Source: JAFDWR01 sp038216655
Lineage (GTDB): Bacteria > Armatimonadota > Fimbriimonadia > Fimbriimonadales > Fimbriimonadaceae
Direction: 5' to 3'
Assembly (NCBI GenBank): GCA_038216655.1
Contig: JBBQPZ010000006.1
Span: forward strand, 62,001-126,000
Length of the DNA: 64,000 bases
In this document: positions 1 through 7,672 of the stretch, one piece after another
How positions within the stretch are numbered: position 1 is the first letter of the stretch
Layout: each line of letters opens with the position of its first letter
Program-made: the position numbers and the translations under genes
The notes under the pieces: generated by a model
Databases searched by the model: none
The model's input: the letters and a program-made list of their open reading frames with translations, nothing else
What the model was told of the DNA's origin: nothing

Positions 1-935
1 AAGGTCGAACTCTTGATCGCCTTGTCGATGCCGCGGATGAGCCCGGCGGTACTCGCCAGAAGCGGAACTCTCGCCACCGCGTAGATCCCGATGAACGAAA
101 ACAGAACGATCGGAAGCGAGAGCCGATACTTGTGCTTCTGGTGCTCGTTGTAGATCACGCAAGTCTTACAGCGCTCGCGCTTCTGCGTGAGAGTGAGCTT
201 GTTGTTGTGCGGGATGCTCGCGGCGGCCAGAATCGTGTCCTTGGGGATGGGCTTGTTCTCCATCGCGTCTCGGATAACTTGCTCCTCGCACATGCAACCG
301 ACGAGTTCCTTCCAACAGGTCCGGCGTGCGAGGTAGATCGGGCACTTGTCACGGACGAACTTGCGGCAATACGGGAGCTGCCAGCACCGACCCATGAAAA
401 CGTTCTGGCGATCCCGCTCTTCGCGGATTCCCTTCCCGTACTTCATCTGGTCGGCTTTGGACCCTTGCTGAACCCGTGATTTGGCCTTGGTCGTCAGATC
501 GACGAGAAGCACGAGCATTCCCGCGATACCGAGGATCAGTCCGCCGTTGCGCAAGGCTTCCATCGCGCCTTGAGCGATAGCCTTGCTGCCGTCGATACCG
601 ATTGAAGGCAGATATAGAGGCGAGAAGAACAGTGCGGCGGCAATAAGAAGCTGAATGGGGCCGAGAAGCTCTTCACCCCAAAAGAGATAAGTCGTACCGA
701 GAGCGAGGGCAACGGTTCCGCCCATGAGGATCTTGCCAAACAACCCAATGTTGTTCTGTGCCGTGATGGCGATATCGCCGGTTGGCTCCGCACGCATGGC
801 GGTGAAGAGCAAGAACCCGATGCCAATGAGGGTTGCTCCAGCTCCAATCCACGCCATGATGCGTGCGATTGTCCCGAGCAACTCATAGATGCCCTCGCTA
901 AATTCCCCTCGATCTCGGTTTGACGGACTGCTCAA
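1..935 (-). CDS. Cysteine-rich multi-pass membrane protein with a two-CW-like motif (3' end beyond window)
   Basis: The reading frame is open from TTG at 935 to the left edge (311 residues seen, no stop), so the C-terminus is missing. An AAGGGGAG Shine-Dalgarno lies 10 nt before the TTG; ATG at 857 is the alternative start. Hydrophobic segments fall near residues 24-46, 66-86, 93-113, 132-148 and 272-292. Between them is a soluble loop with C184-W185, C190, C198-P199, C207-W208, C214 and C216, then C256-x2-C259. The paired CW spacing recalls the small two-CW cysteine motif of uncharacterised bacterial proteins; metal or Fe-S binding is inference. The gene follows efp by 25 nt on the same strand and may be co-transcribed. 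Function unknown. Confidence 0.75.
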   Translation of the reverse strand, partial: MSSPSNRDRGEFSEGIYELLGTIARIMAWIGAGATLIGIGFLLFTAMRAEPTGDIAITAQNNIGLFGKILMGGTVALALGTTYLFWGEELLGPIQLLIAAALFFSPLYLPSIGIDGSKAIAQGAMEALRNGGLILGIAGMLVLLVDLTTKAKSRVQQGSKADQMKYGKGIREERDRQNVFMGRCWQLPYCRKFVRDKCPIYLARRTCWKELVGCMCEEQVIRDAMENKPIPKDTILAAASIPHNNKLTLTQKRERCKTCVIYNEHQKHKYRLSLPIVLFSFIGIYAVARVPLLASTAGLIRGIDKAIKSST

Positions 936-959
936 ATTATCGACGCTCCCCTTAGATTC

Positions 960-1529
960 CTATCTCTTTACCCGTTCCAGATAGCTGTCAGTACGCGTAT
1001 CGACGCGAACTACGTCACCCTGATTGATGTGGAACGGCACTTGAATCGAGGCTCCAGACTCCAATTTCGCCGACTTGGTCGACCCACCGCTAACGGTATC
1101 ACCTTTGTAGCCAGGATCGGTCTCGATGACCTCGAGGTCAACGAAATTCGGTAGTTCGTATCCGAGCACCTCACCCGATGCCATCAGCGCGACGATCTCC
1201 ATTTCGTCTTTGAGGTACTTCGCCTGATCCCCGAGAACCGATTCCTTAACCGGAATCTGCTCGTAGGTGTCGAGGTCCATGAGCATGAACTCATCTCGTT
1301 GACGCCCGATGAACTGCATCTTCGTCTTCTCGACGAAGGCAGGCTCGACGCGTTCGCCGGATCGGAAAGTCTTTTCGAGGGTCTGCCCGGTTCTCACTTT
1401 CTTCAACTTCGTTCGAACAAACGCGCCACCCTTACCGGGCTTAACGTGTTGGAACTCAGTGATGGTGTAGACGTCCCCATCGAGGTAAAAGTGCATGCCG
1501 TTTCTAAAGTCGCTGGTGTCGATTGCCAA
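960..1529 (-). CDS. efp: Translation elongation factor P
   Basis: EF-P binds between the ribosomal P and E sites and relieves stalling at polyproline stretches. The 189-residue length is normal and all three beta-barrel domains can be followed. The loop carrying the modifiable lysine reads PGKGGAF, placing the target Lys at residue 33. Translation starts at TTG (1529-1527): the MAIDTSDF start matches the family, and an AGGAG Shine-Dalgarno sits 9 nt upstream (1539-1543). No EpmA/EpmB-type or rhamnosylating enzyme is visible nearby, so how the lysine is modified, if at all, cannot be told here. It is the first gene of a possible two-gene unit with the Cys-rich membrane protein. Confidence 0.97.
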   Translation of the reverse strand: MAIDTSDFRNGMHFYLDGDVYTITEFQHVKPGKGGAFVRTKLKKVRTGQTLEKTFRSGERVEPAFVEKTKMQFIGRQRDEFMLMDLDTYEQIPVKESVLGDQAKYLKDEMEIVALMASGEVLGYELPNFVDLEVIETDPGYKGDTVSGGSTKSAKLESGASIQVPFHINQGDVVRVDTRTDSYLERVKR

Positions 1530-1617
1530 ATCTGGTTACTCCTGCCTTCAATCTGGCTCAAATGGTAGCATGGCGGCACAAGCGCAAACCGCAACAACCC
1601 CGCTTTAGGAGTCGGAA

Positions 1618-2313
1618 ATGAAGAGTCATCTCATTGCTCTAAGCCTTCTTTGGTGCTTCGCAAGCATCGCGTCCTGCCAATTCGTGTGGCCAAAACCTGG
1701 CGACCACGACGGTGATGTTGCCGTTTATCAGGAAGATCCGATGCTGACGACGTATCGCGTCCGGTTCTTTGCCGTCCTGCACGGCGATTTCGCCGGATTT
1801 GATCAAGTCTGCGCCGAAATGGAAGCGATCATTAAGAAAAACCCCAAGGATCCAATTGCCCTTTCATGGCGTGGAAGCGGGCAAACCATCCGGGGCAATC
1901 TCGAATACGTGAAGGGACACAAGGAACTCGGGCTCAAACTCCTAGCGGATTCGCGCGCGACCTTGGACAAAGCCCTCTCCATGCGACCTGATGATCCCAA
2001 CCTGCATATGATGCGGACCGCGATGCTCTACACCCAGGGTCAGTACATGCCGGTTTCAAAGCTGCCTAAAGCCGTATTCCTCGATATCATTGAGGACTGC
2101 CAGTGGTTCCTGCGCTTCCTTGGTCCCGAGAAGTTCGGCCGCGCCTCCACACACCTGAAGGGAGAAGCGTTTGGTGAGATGGGAGTTGCCTACGCCAAAC
2201 TTGGCGACAAGCTCATGGCGCAAGCGATGTTCGAGCAGGTGATCCGGTACTGCAAGGGCACCGCCTACGAGGCAAAAGCCCAGAAAGAGATCGCGGCCCT
2301 TATAAAGCCATGA
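1618..2313 (+). CDS. Putative lipoprotein with TPR-like helical repeats
   Basis: The 231-residue protein begins with a signal peptide ending in a plausible lipobox (SIASC, Cys about residue 20), so it is probably a lipid-anchored periplasmic or outer-membrane protein. The remainder is alpha-helical, with TPR-like spacing around residues 55-120 (DKALSMRPDDPN) and 165-225 (AYAKLGDKLMAQAMFEQVI). An AGGAG sits 8 nt before the ATG, so this gene is leadered, unlike many others here. It converges on pfkA and the two 3' ends overlap by 14 nt. No specific function can be assigned. Confidence 0.8.
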   Translation: MKSHLIALSLLWCFASIASCQFVWPKPGDHDGDVAVYQEDPMLTTYRVRFFAVLHGDFAGFDQVCAEMEAIIKKNPKDPIALSWRGSGQTIRGNLEYVKGHKELGLKLLADSRATLDKALSMRPDDPNLHMMRTAMLYTQGQYMPVSKLPKAVFLDIIEDCQWFLRFLGPEKFGRASTHLKGEAFGEMGVAYAKLGDKLMAQAMFEQVIRYCKGTAYEAKAQKEIAALIKP

Positions 2314-3262
2314 TCTCTGCCAGCAGCAGCTTCTCGGGATCAATGACGCGCTCCGTGCTCAGCACGTAGCTGAGCGGGTGACTGACCAATCCGGTGCCGT
2401 CCACGCCCGCCATCTCGCCTCGGTAGCCGCTGATTAGCCGATTTGCCGCGAATGCGCCGAGACGTAAGGCGAGCACGCGATCGAACGCCGTCGGCGATCC
2501 ACCCCGTTGCATGTGGCCGAGCACGAGGTATCGCGCCTCGAATCCCGTGTTCTTCTGAATGAAATCCTTGATATCGCCCGCACGCGCCGCTCCCTCCGCG
2601 ACGATGATAATCGAGCTCTTTTTCCCCTTTGCGGATGCCTCGCGCAGGCCATCGCATATCTCGATCAAGGAATAAGGCACCTCGGGAATGAGAACAGCCT
2701 CCGCGCCACCAGCTAGACCCGCCTCGAGGGCAATAAACCCGTTACGACGTCCCATCACCTCGATGACAAACACGCGCTCGTGCGAATAGGCCGTGTCGCG
2801 CACCCGGTCAATCGCTTCGACCGCAGTGTTCACCGCGGTGTCAAACCCAATCGAGAAGTCACTGCCCGAAATATCGTTGTCGATCGAACCCGGGACGCCC
2901 ATCACCGGGAACTCGAACTCCTCGTGCAGCTTGAGCGCACCGGTCAGGGAGCCGTCTCCACCGATGACGATGAGGCCTTCAATCCCGTTGTCTTCGAGCA
3001 CCTTGCGGGCCTCTTGACGACCCTCCAGCGTCATGAAACGCTTGCTTCGCGCGGTTCGGAGGATCGTGCCGCCGGTGGTGATGATTCCGCCGACCGCTTT
3101 GCTGTCGAGCAGCAGCGTTTCGTTCCGAATAATCCCCTCGTAGCCGTGGAGGAACCCGACGACCTCAACGCCGCGGCCGATCGCGGCCCTGACGACGCCA
3201 CGAATCGCGGCGTTCATGCCGGGCGAGTCGCCTCCGCTGGTGATCACTCCGATGCGGTTCAT
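2300..3262 (-). CDS. pfkA: ATP-dependent 6-phosphofructokinase
   Basis: Phosphorylates fructose-6-phosphate to fructose-1,6-bisphosphate in glycolysis. From the ATG at 3262 the protein is 320 residues, the usual bacterial PfkA length, and opens MNRIGVITSGGDSPGMNAA. The nucleotide site reads GGDGS and the catalytic loop PGSIDND; the Gly after GGD and the absence of PKTIDND favour ATP over pyrophosphate. Upstream in-frame ATGs at 3274 and 3286 exist but would add an atypical extension. A CATAAT hexamer (RC of 3273-3278) lies 10 nt before the chosen start. Class I aldolase for the next glycolytic step is also in this window (16874-17956) but not adjacent. Confidence 0.95.
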   Translation of the reverse strand: MNRIGVITSGGDSPGMNAAIRGVVRAAIGRGVEVVGFLHGYEGIIRNETLLLDSKAVGGIITTGGTILRTARSKRFMTLEGRQEARKVLEDNGIEGLIVIGGDGSLTGALKLHEEFEFPVMGVPGSIDNDISGSDFSIGFDTAVNTAVEAIDRVRDTAYSHERVFVIEVMGRRNGFIALEAGLAGGAEAVLIPEVPYSLIEICDGLREASAKGKKSSIIIVAEGAARAGDIKDFIQKNTGFEARYLVLGHMQRGGSPTAFDRVLALRLGAFAANRLISGYRGEMAGVDGTGLVSHPLSYVLSTERVIDPEKLLLAEIMAL

Positions 3263-3334
3263 TGAGGTCAGCATTATGGCATCCATGCCGGGAGTCGCGT
3301 TGGTGGTTCACGGGTACCCTTTGCATCTTCACCC

Positions 3335-4444
3335 ATGGCGCCGTCGATCCTCAGTCAGTCCGTAGCGGTCCTCGCGCGCGCCACCTATGCCGTCCATGTG
3401 GAGGATTCCCTCAGCCTTGCCGCGCGCCGCATGCGCGAGAACGGCGGTGGCATCATTGCCCTGATTCGCGACGGGCGCTATGCGGGCGCGATCACGGAGC
3501 GCAGCCTCGCGGAGGCGCTCGCTAAAGGGATGGAGCCGCTTGACCAGGCGATCAAGGCGCAGGACGTCGCTGACCTTCGAATTGCCTCGTACATCACCGG
3601 TGCCGAGGCGCTACGGCTGTTCTCCGAACTCGCAGTGCCGGCTCTGGTCGTCGTGGACGAGCGCGGACACGTGATGGGCGTGCTTTCCCCGAGCGATCTG
3701 TACCCGCGCACGATGGTTCCGCCGCGCCCGCCGATGATCGGCGGCATGGCGACCCCGTTCGGCGTCTATCTCACCACCGGCGTGGTTCGGGCCGGAGCGA
3801 GCGACCTAGCGCTCGTTACAACCGGAATGATGCTCTGCTGCATCCTCCTCGGCACCGCGGTGGCCAGCGACCAGTTCGCGAACTGGGTCGTGCTGAAAGG
3901 GATGAACGTCAACGTCGCCTCGACGCTCGCAACGGTGATGCAGTTCGGCCTGTTCGGGCTCGTGATGCGGTTCCTGCCGATCGCTAAGATTCACGCCGCC
4001 GAGCATAAGACGATCCACGCGATCGAGCGGGGTGAGGAGCTTAGTCTTGAAGTGGTGCGGAGGATGCCGCGGATTCACCCGCGGTGCGGCACCAATTTCG
4101 CCGTCGGAGCCGCGATCTTCTTGACCATCGCCACGAGCGTGCTGATCCCAATCGAAGAGATCCGCGTGGTGGTCGCCCTCCTGACCACGCTCATCTTCTG
4201 GCGTCCCCTTGGGGCTCTGGTGCAGAAGTACATCACAACCGCGCCTCCCAAAGACAAGCACCTGCGGATGGGGATTCGATCCGGCGAAGAACTCCTCGCC
4301 AAGTTTGCCGACGCCCACGTGGTGATGCCGACGCTCGGACAAAGGATCTACGCGAGCGGCCTTCTGCACGTCGCCCTGGGCAGCACGATCATCTCGGCGG
4401 TCGCATACCTGGTAGCCCGCGCCCTCCACGTCGACTGGGTGTAG
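3335..4444 (+). CDS. CBS-domain / DUF1385 membrane fusion protein
   Basis: Residues 1-125 resemble a pair of CBS motifs (for example VVVDERGHVMGVLSPSDL), which usually bind adenosyl nucleotides. Residues about 130-369 are a DUF1385 integral membrane domain with the family signatures AAEHKTI and HPRCGTNF and several transmembrane helices (near 155-175, 195-215, 260-300, 345-365). DUF1385 has no established biochemical function, and members normally lack a CBS pair. The gene lies immediately upstream of secG, but a TATACT just after its stop suggests secG has its own promoter. The ATG at 3335 has no strong Shine-Dalgarno. Nucleotide-gated activity is inference. Confidence 0.88.
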   Translation: MAPSILSQSVAVLARATYAVHVEDSLSLAARRMRENGGGIIALIRDGRYAGAITERSLAEALAKGMEPLDQAIKAQDVADLRIASYITGAEALRLFSELAVPALVVVDERGHVMGVLSPSDLYPRTMVPPRPPMIGGMATPFGVYLTTGVVRAGASDLALVTTGMMLCCILLGTAVASDQFANWVVLKGMNVNVASTLATVMQFGLFGLVMRFLPIAKIHAAEHKTIHAIERGEELSLEVVRRMPRIHPRCGTNFAVGAAIFLTIATSVLIPIEEIRVVVALLTTLIFWRPLGALVQKYITTAPPKDKHLRMGIRSGEELLAKFADAHVVMPTLGQRIYASGLLHVALGSTIISAVAYLVARALHVDWV

Positions 4445-4445
4445 G

Positions 4446-4451
4446 TATACT
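4446..4451 (+). promoter_or_regulatory. -10 box (TATACT) for secG
   Basis: A TATACT hexamer begins one base after the stop codon of the DUF1385 gene. The start codon of secG is 21 nt further on and preceded by AGAGG, so the transcript would have a short leader. Confidence 0.5.
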
Positions 4452-4472
4452 CCCTGCTTCCAGAGGTCCCTT

Positions 4473-4718
4473 GTGCAGCTCGTTTATAACATCCTCATGA
4501 TCGTCGGCATCATCATTGCCGTCGTATTCGCGCTTCTCGTCTTCGTCACCGGCAAAGGCGACGCCATGGGCGGCGGCGGCGGCGTCCGCACCAGCTTCAA
4601 GGGAAAGGCCAACTTCGACGACTTCGTGTCGCGCCTGACGCTGTACCTCGGCGTCGGCTTCATGGCGGTCATGCTCGTGATCGACGTCCTCGGCAACAAC
4701 CTCGCTGGCAAGCACTAG
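4473..4718 (+). CDS. secG: Preprotein translocase subunit SecG
   Basis: An 81-residue protein with two transmembrane helices (about residues 3-25 and 55-75) separated by a glycine-rich cytoplasmic loop (MGGGGGVR), the classic SecG topology. SecG associates with SecYE and assists SecA-driven protein export. Start is GTG with AGAGG a few bases upstream. The loop is longer in glycines than usual and the C-terminus is short, but size and topology fit. No other sec gene is in the window. Confidence 0.85.
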   Translation: MQLVYNILMIVGIIIAVVFALLVFVTGKGDAMGGGGGVRTSFKGKANFDDFVSRLTLYLGVGFMAVMLVIDVLGNNLAGKH

Positions 4719-5085
4719 TTGTTCCGTGGCTCCCAAGCCGCCTAGGTGGCCGTCAACCTTCATTTCTAGGCTGGCTCCGTCATCCAGAGTAGACCGTCAA
4801 GCTTCATTTGCCTGCTCGTCTCCGTCATCCCGAGCGGAGTCGACGAGCCTTAGCGAGTCGACGCAGTCGAAGGATCACTGACAAAGCCTCCGACCTAGAA
4901 GACCGGCGCGCTCCCAGGAAGTCGGAGCCCGGACAGAGGAATCGAGAAGCCGCGCTGCTACGCATGCGTGGTGATTCCGTGGAACCACTCTTATACAGAG
5001 GGCGTGAGCGAGCGCGAACAGCAATTCAAGCACGACCAGTTGATGTTGGGTACTGCGCTGCTCGGGATTGCGGGATACTGAAGCC
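4719..5085. repeat. Intergenic repeat cluster (44-bp imperfect tandem plus REP-like element)
   Basis: Two imperfect 44-bp units lie head to tail from 4750 to 4837; both contain CGTCAA.CTTCATTT and CTCCGTCATCC. The second runs into a REP-like sequence (4824-4876: GTCATCCCGAGCGGAGTCG ... GAAGGATC) with internal dyad symmetry, of the kind scattered through many bacterial intergenic regions. A diverged inverted copy is at 53051-53085. The rest of the gap, up to the GATACT box at 5074, shows nothing recognisable. Confidence 0.6.
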
Positions 5086-5589
5086 GTGGGCAGCGATCCT
5101 CCTCGCTCAACCTCGCGGAACCCGTGGGTCATAGGCCTCGCCTCTGCGTGCGGCGTTGCGGTGGTATACGCGCTTGTCGCACCCCTCCTCGCCAAACCCT
5201 ACATTGACGGCTGGAAACAAGCCTGTATGTCGAACCTGAAGCAGCTTGGCCAAGCGACCGGTATATATACGCAAGACTCCGATGGACGCCTGCCCGACGC
5301 AAGCCAATGGCAAACCGACCTTCAAGCCTACGTTCACTCCGTCGACGAAATGCGATGCCCCAAATACAAAGCGTTCGGCTACGCGTTCAATCGCAAACTG
5401 AGCCAGGCACCGCTCGCGAGCCTCGAACATCCCGAGAACCTGCCCCTGATCTACGATTCTTCCAACCTCGTTGCGAACGCAAACGACAACTTCGCCTCCC
5501 TGCCGACCCCGCCGCGGCACGAGGGCAAGAATATCATGGTCTACGCGAACGGCCGCTACCATACGTTGCCGCGCGGCGACCAGCTCTAA
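5086..5589 (+). CDS. Pseudopilin-like H-X9-DG family protein, paralogue 1
   Basis: Starting from the GTG at 5086 the protein has 167 residues: a short basic N-terminus, one transmembrane helix (about 14-35), then SNLKQLGQATGIY, the usual helix-to-globule junction of DUF1559/H-X9-DG pseudopilin-like proteins. The C-terminus carries a version of the H-X9-DG motif, RHEGKNIMVYANG, with Asn instead of Asp. The prepilin cleavage motif GFTLIE is absent, so it would not be processed by a prepilin peptidase. A GATACT hexamer ends 6 nt before the GTG. It is a tandem paralogue of the gene at 5849. Role unknown. Confidence 0.75.
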   Translation: MGSDPPRSTSRNPWVIGLASACGVAVVYALVAPLLAKPYIDGWKQACMSNLKQLGQATGIYTQDSDGRLPDASQWQTDLQAYVHSVDEMRCPKYKAFGYAFNRKLSQAPLASLEHPENLPLIYDSSNLVANANDNFASLPTPPRHEGKNIMVYANGRYHTLPRGDQL

Positions 5590-5836
5590 TCCATCCCTTC
5601 CGGAATCAGCAGTTTCGGGGTGGCACGGTCTGCTCGGGTGCTCCTGCTCTGAAAAGTCGTGAGCTTCGGTCACCCGACAGACCGTGAACCAGGAGCCCGA
5701 GCGGGCATCCACGCATCGGTTCCCAGAGGCCGAGCTTTGTGATCATATACTGAGCCATGGCCCCTTTCAAACCACCGCGCGGGGTTATCGAAGGCGTGGA
5801 CGCCTCGAATCCGGAAATCGAACGAGTAGCGCACGC

Positions 5837-5842
5837 TATACT
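5837..5842 (+). promoter_or_regulatory. Start-proximal -10 box (TATACT)
   Basis: TATACT is followed by 6 nt and then the GTG start of the second pseudopilin-like paralogue. The first paralogue has GATACT in the same place (5074-5079, 6 nt before GTG at 5086), so the arrangement is conserved between the two. Confidence 0.65.
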
Positions 5843-5848
5843 GGATCC

Positions 5849-6430
5849 GTGGACGGACCGATCTGGATCACTCTAGCCGTCCTATTCGCGATCCTGACGA
5901 TCTCGATGATCGTCCTGCTCCCTCCCGCATTGTCCCGACTTCCGGCAAACACCCAGCGCCGGATCGGTTGGTCCCTTGCCGGTGCTTTGCTCATGGTCTC
6001 CATCTATGGGGGCTGGCGCCTCCATGGAGCGGCGCTAGATGCGGTCAACACTACCCAGGGTTCCAATTGCCACTCGAACGTCCGCAACCTCGCCTCCACC
6101 GTCGGCATGTACGCGGCGGACGCAGACGATACTCTCCCTCTTGCCGACTACTGGCTGGACCGGCTCAAGGTCTACGCCACCGAAGACGTCTCCTTCCAAT
6201 GCCCGGCTGCTAAAGAGTTCGGCTACGCCTTTAATCGCAAACTGAGCGAAGCCAAGTTAGGCAAAATCGAGCACCCCGATCAAGCCCCGCTCCTCTATGA
6301 CTCTTCGAACCTAACTGCGAACGCGAACGACCCTTTCACTTCCTTGCCAAATCGAGCGAGGCACGGGAGAAACAACGTCGCCTACGCGGACGGACACGTC
6401 CAACCCATCAGTGCCGATGCGTCTCCCTAG
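5849..6430 (+). CDS. Pseudopilin-like H-X9-DG family protein, paralogue 2
   Basis: 194 residues from GTG 5849. Two hydrophobic helices (about 5-25 and 38-57) precede the motif SNVRNLASTVGMYAAD, and the C-terminus has a full H-X9-DG (RHGRNNVAYADGH). It shares FGYAFNRKLS, then IEHP or LEHP, YDSSNL and ANAND with the 5086 gene, so the two arose by duplication; the N-terminal anchors differ. No prepilin peptidase site is present. The 55 codons upstream that stay open are not protein-like and lie before the TATACT box, so the GTG start is preferred. Confidence 0.75.
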   Translation: MDGPIWITLAVLFAILTISMIVLLPPALSRLPANTQRRIGWSLAGALLMVSIYGGWRLHGAALDAVNTTQGSNCHSNVRNLASTVGMYAADADDTLPLADYWLDRLKVYATEDVSFQCPAAKEFGYAFNRKLSEAKLGKIEHPDQAPLLYDSSNLTANANDPFTSLPNRARHGRNNVAYADGHVQPISADASP

Positions 6431-6937
6431 GCGAGCGGCCGATAGGAGCGCAGATTTTCCAACCTCTGCCCATCTAACTAGGAGCGCCGACACTCCTGTC
6501 GGCTACGGCCTTGGAACCACCACGAGGTTCCAGGAAGGAGAACTAACTCAGTCCAAAGCCGGATCTCCGGCTCCTCCCCCGCCCCGGGGGGAGGTTGGGA
6601 GGGGGCCAACCGCCACCCAAACCCCGAAAAGGCCAGCGGCCCAATTAGTAGCGCAGGTTTTCCAACCTGTGCCTCCCAGAAAGTTGGTTGACTTCCCAGC
6701 CTCCTAAGAGCAAGAAGAGGCAAGAACCGCGAACTGCGGGACGCTGTGAGCCTGTGCTTGCTGGGTTGATGCCTCTGCCCCGCCTGGCGCAGCTCAGTAG
6801 AAGCGACGGCCCATGAAGCGGTAGAGGCTTCTCTCCGCATGGGGTCTAGCCTCTACCCCTTACCTAGCCTCAGACTGGGCAACGACTTCCACGAATCCCG
6901 AATAACGAGGCCCGAATAACGAATAACGATCCCGCCC
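6431..6937. repeat. Non-coding, repeat-rich intergenic region
   Basis: No believable gene. A 28-nt direct repeat occurs at 6443-6470 and 6646-6673, each holding a small dyad around TTTTCCAACCT. A GC-rich hairpin at 6572-6606 (CCTCCCC...GGGGGGAGG) is related to the hairpins at 43884 and 58865. Just before the dispersed element at 6938 are several CGAATAACGA units (6893-6930), which also occur in the inverted repeat at 61127-61214. Confidence 0.55.
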
Positions 6938-7234
6938 AACTAGTTGACAAAACCGATCCCAAGCACGCATAGACGTGATGGGAAGAAATGAGAACTCCAA
7001 CTCCAACTCCAACTCGAACTCCCACTTTCCCAGATTCCCAACGTGGGTAAAGCAGTGAGTGAGTGAAAATAGGAAATCTCGCCCGACCAGCATCTCAGCA
7101 CGGTCAAACACGTCGATCCGCATGGAGTTGCTTCCCTCTCCCCCGCACGGCTTCTGCCCTCGCTACAAAGTCTGTCAGGCGGGAGAGGGCTAGGGTGAGG
7201 GGGAACTTCGAGCTTTGAATCTTGCCGAGACCTC
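6938..7234 (+). repeat. Dispersed repeat family, copy A
   Basis: The core (6938-7203) matches copy C (60815-61076, opposite strand) along its length and copy B (36556-36700) over the first half. Conserved blocks are AACT.GTTGAC, CGATCCCAAGCA, AGACGTGA, CCAACGTGGGTAA, TCTCGCCCG and CTCCCCCGCACGGCT. An ACTCCA microsatellite (about 6992-7010) is also in copy C. The end at 7217-7234 matches the 18-nt terminal inverted repeat of copy C at 15 of 18 positions; the left terminus is not clear here. Confidence 0.7.
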
Positions 7235-7333
7235 AACCAAATGACCGACTTGACTTCAGTTCAAAAGCGGCCATTTTGAACTAAATGAAAATGCACCGAA
7301 ATGGAATGACAACCACCAGGAAGCAACGGAATG

Positions 7334-7672
7334 CTAACCCGTGATCGCGATTTTGCGACGGGCGTAGTTGGCGCTTCGCTCGACCCAGTCCGTGAAGAGC
7401 GTAAAGTCATCGAGCACTTCGCGCGGCATCTTCACGTACTCGCGCATCGGCTCGGCTTCGGGATCGGGCTTGCAGGGGCAAGCGCCGTTCATCCCCATGG
7501 CCTCGGAAAAATCGTCGGGACAGAGCTTCAGGCCGATGTCCTCGCCAACGAGGAAGGCGAACATCTTTTCGCCCGTGTAGATGCCCATGCCACCGAACAT
7601 ACGGCGGGCACGTACATCATAGGCCTCGGCGGCCCTCATCATCTGCTCGTAACGCAGCGGTCGGTAAACCAT
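7334..7672 (-). CDS. TfoX N-terminal domain protein
   Basis: 112 residues matching the TfoX N-terminal domain, with the characteristic RRMFGGMGIY near residues 23-32, FAFLVGEDIGLKL and a conserved C-terminal helix (WVERSANYARR). TfoX regulates competence in gammaproteobacteria, but stand-alone N-domains are widespread and mostly unstudied, so a regulatory role is only a possibility. The ATG at 7672 lies inside the end of lepB (56-nt overlap, different frame). An alternative ATG at 7642 would shrink the overlap. Confidence 0.85.
   Translation of the reverse strand: MVYRPLRYEQMMRAAEAYDVRARRMFGGMGIYTGEKMFAFLVGEDIGLKLCPDDFSEAMGMNGACPCKPDPEAEPMREYVKMPREVLDDFTLFTDWVERSANYARRKIAITG

Noticed and set aside
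536..886. 116-codon minus-strand frame near the left edge
   Set aside because: A different minus frame is open from 935 to the window edge and encodes the Cys-rich membrane protein, with ordered helices and a Shine-Dalgarno.
4808..5134. 108-codon plus-strand frame before the first pseudopilin gene
   Set aside because: Runs through the REP-like repeat and past the real GTG start; Arg-rich, no features.
6992..7022. ACTCCA tandem units as a possible CRISPR or regulatory array
   Set aside because: Units are 6 nt without unique spacers; a simple microsatellite.
6940..7236. Minus-strand frames across repeat copy A
   Set aside because: Same reason: repeat DNA with a microsatellite (SSWSWSWSS-type translation).
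7259..7281. 8-bp hairpin (GTTCAAAA/TTTTGAAC) downstream of the TfoX-like gene
   Set aside because: Too weak and without a T-tract to call a terminator.
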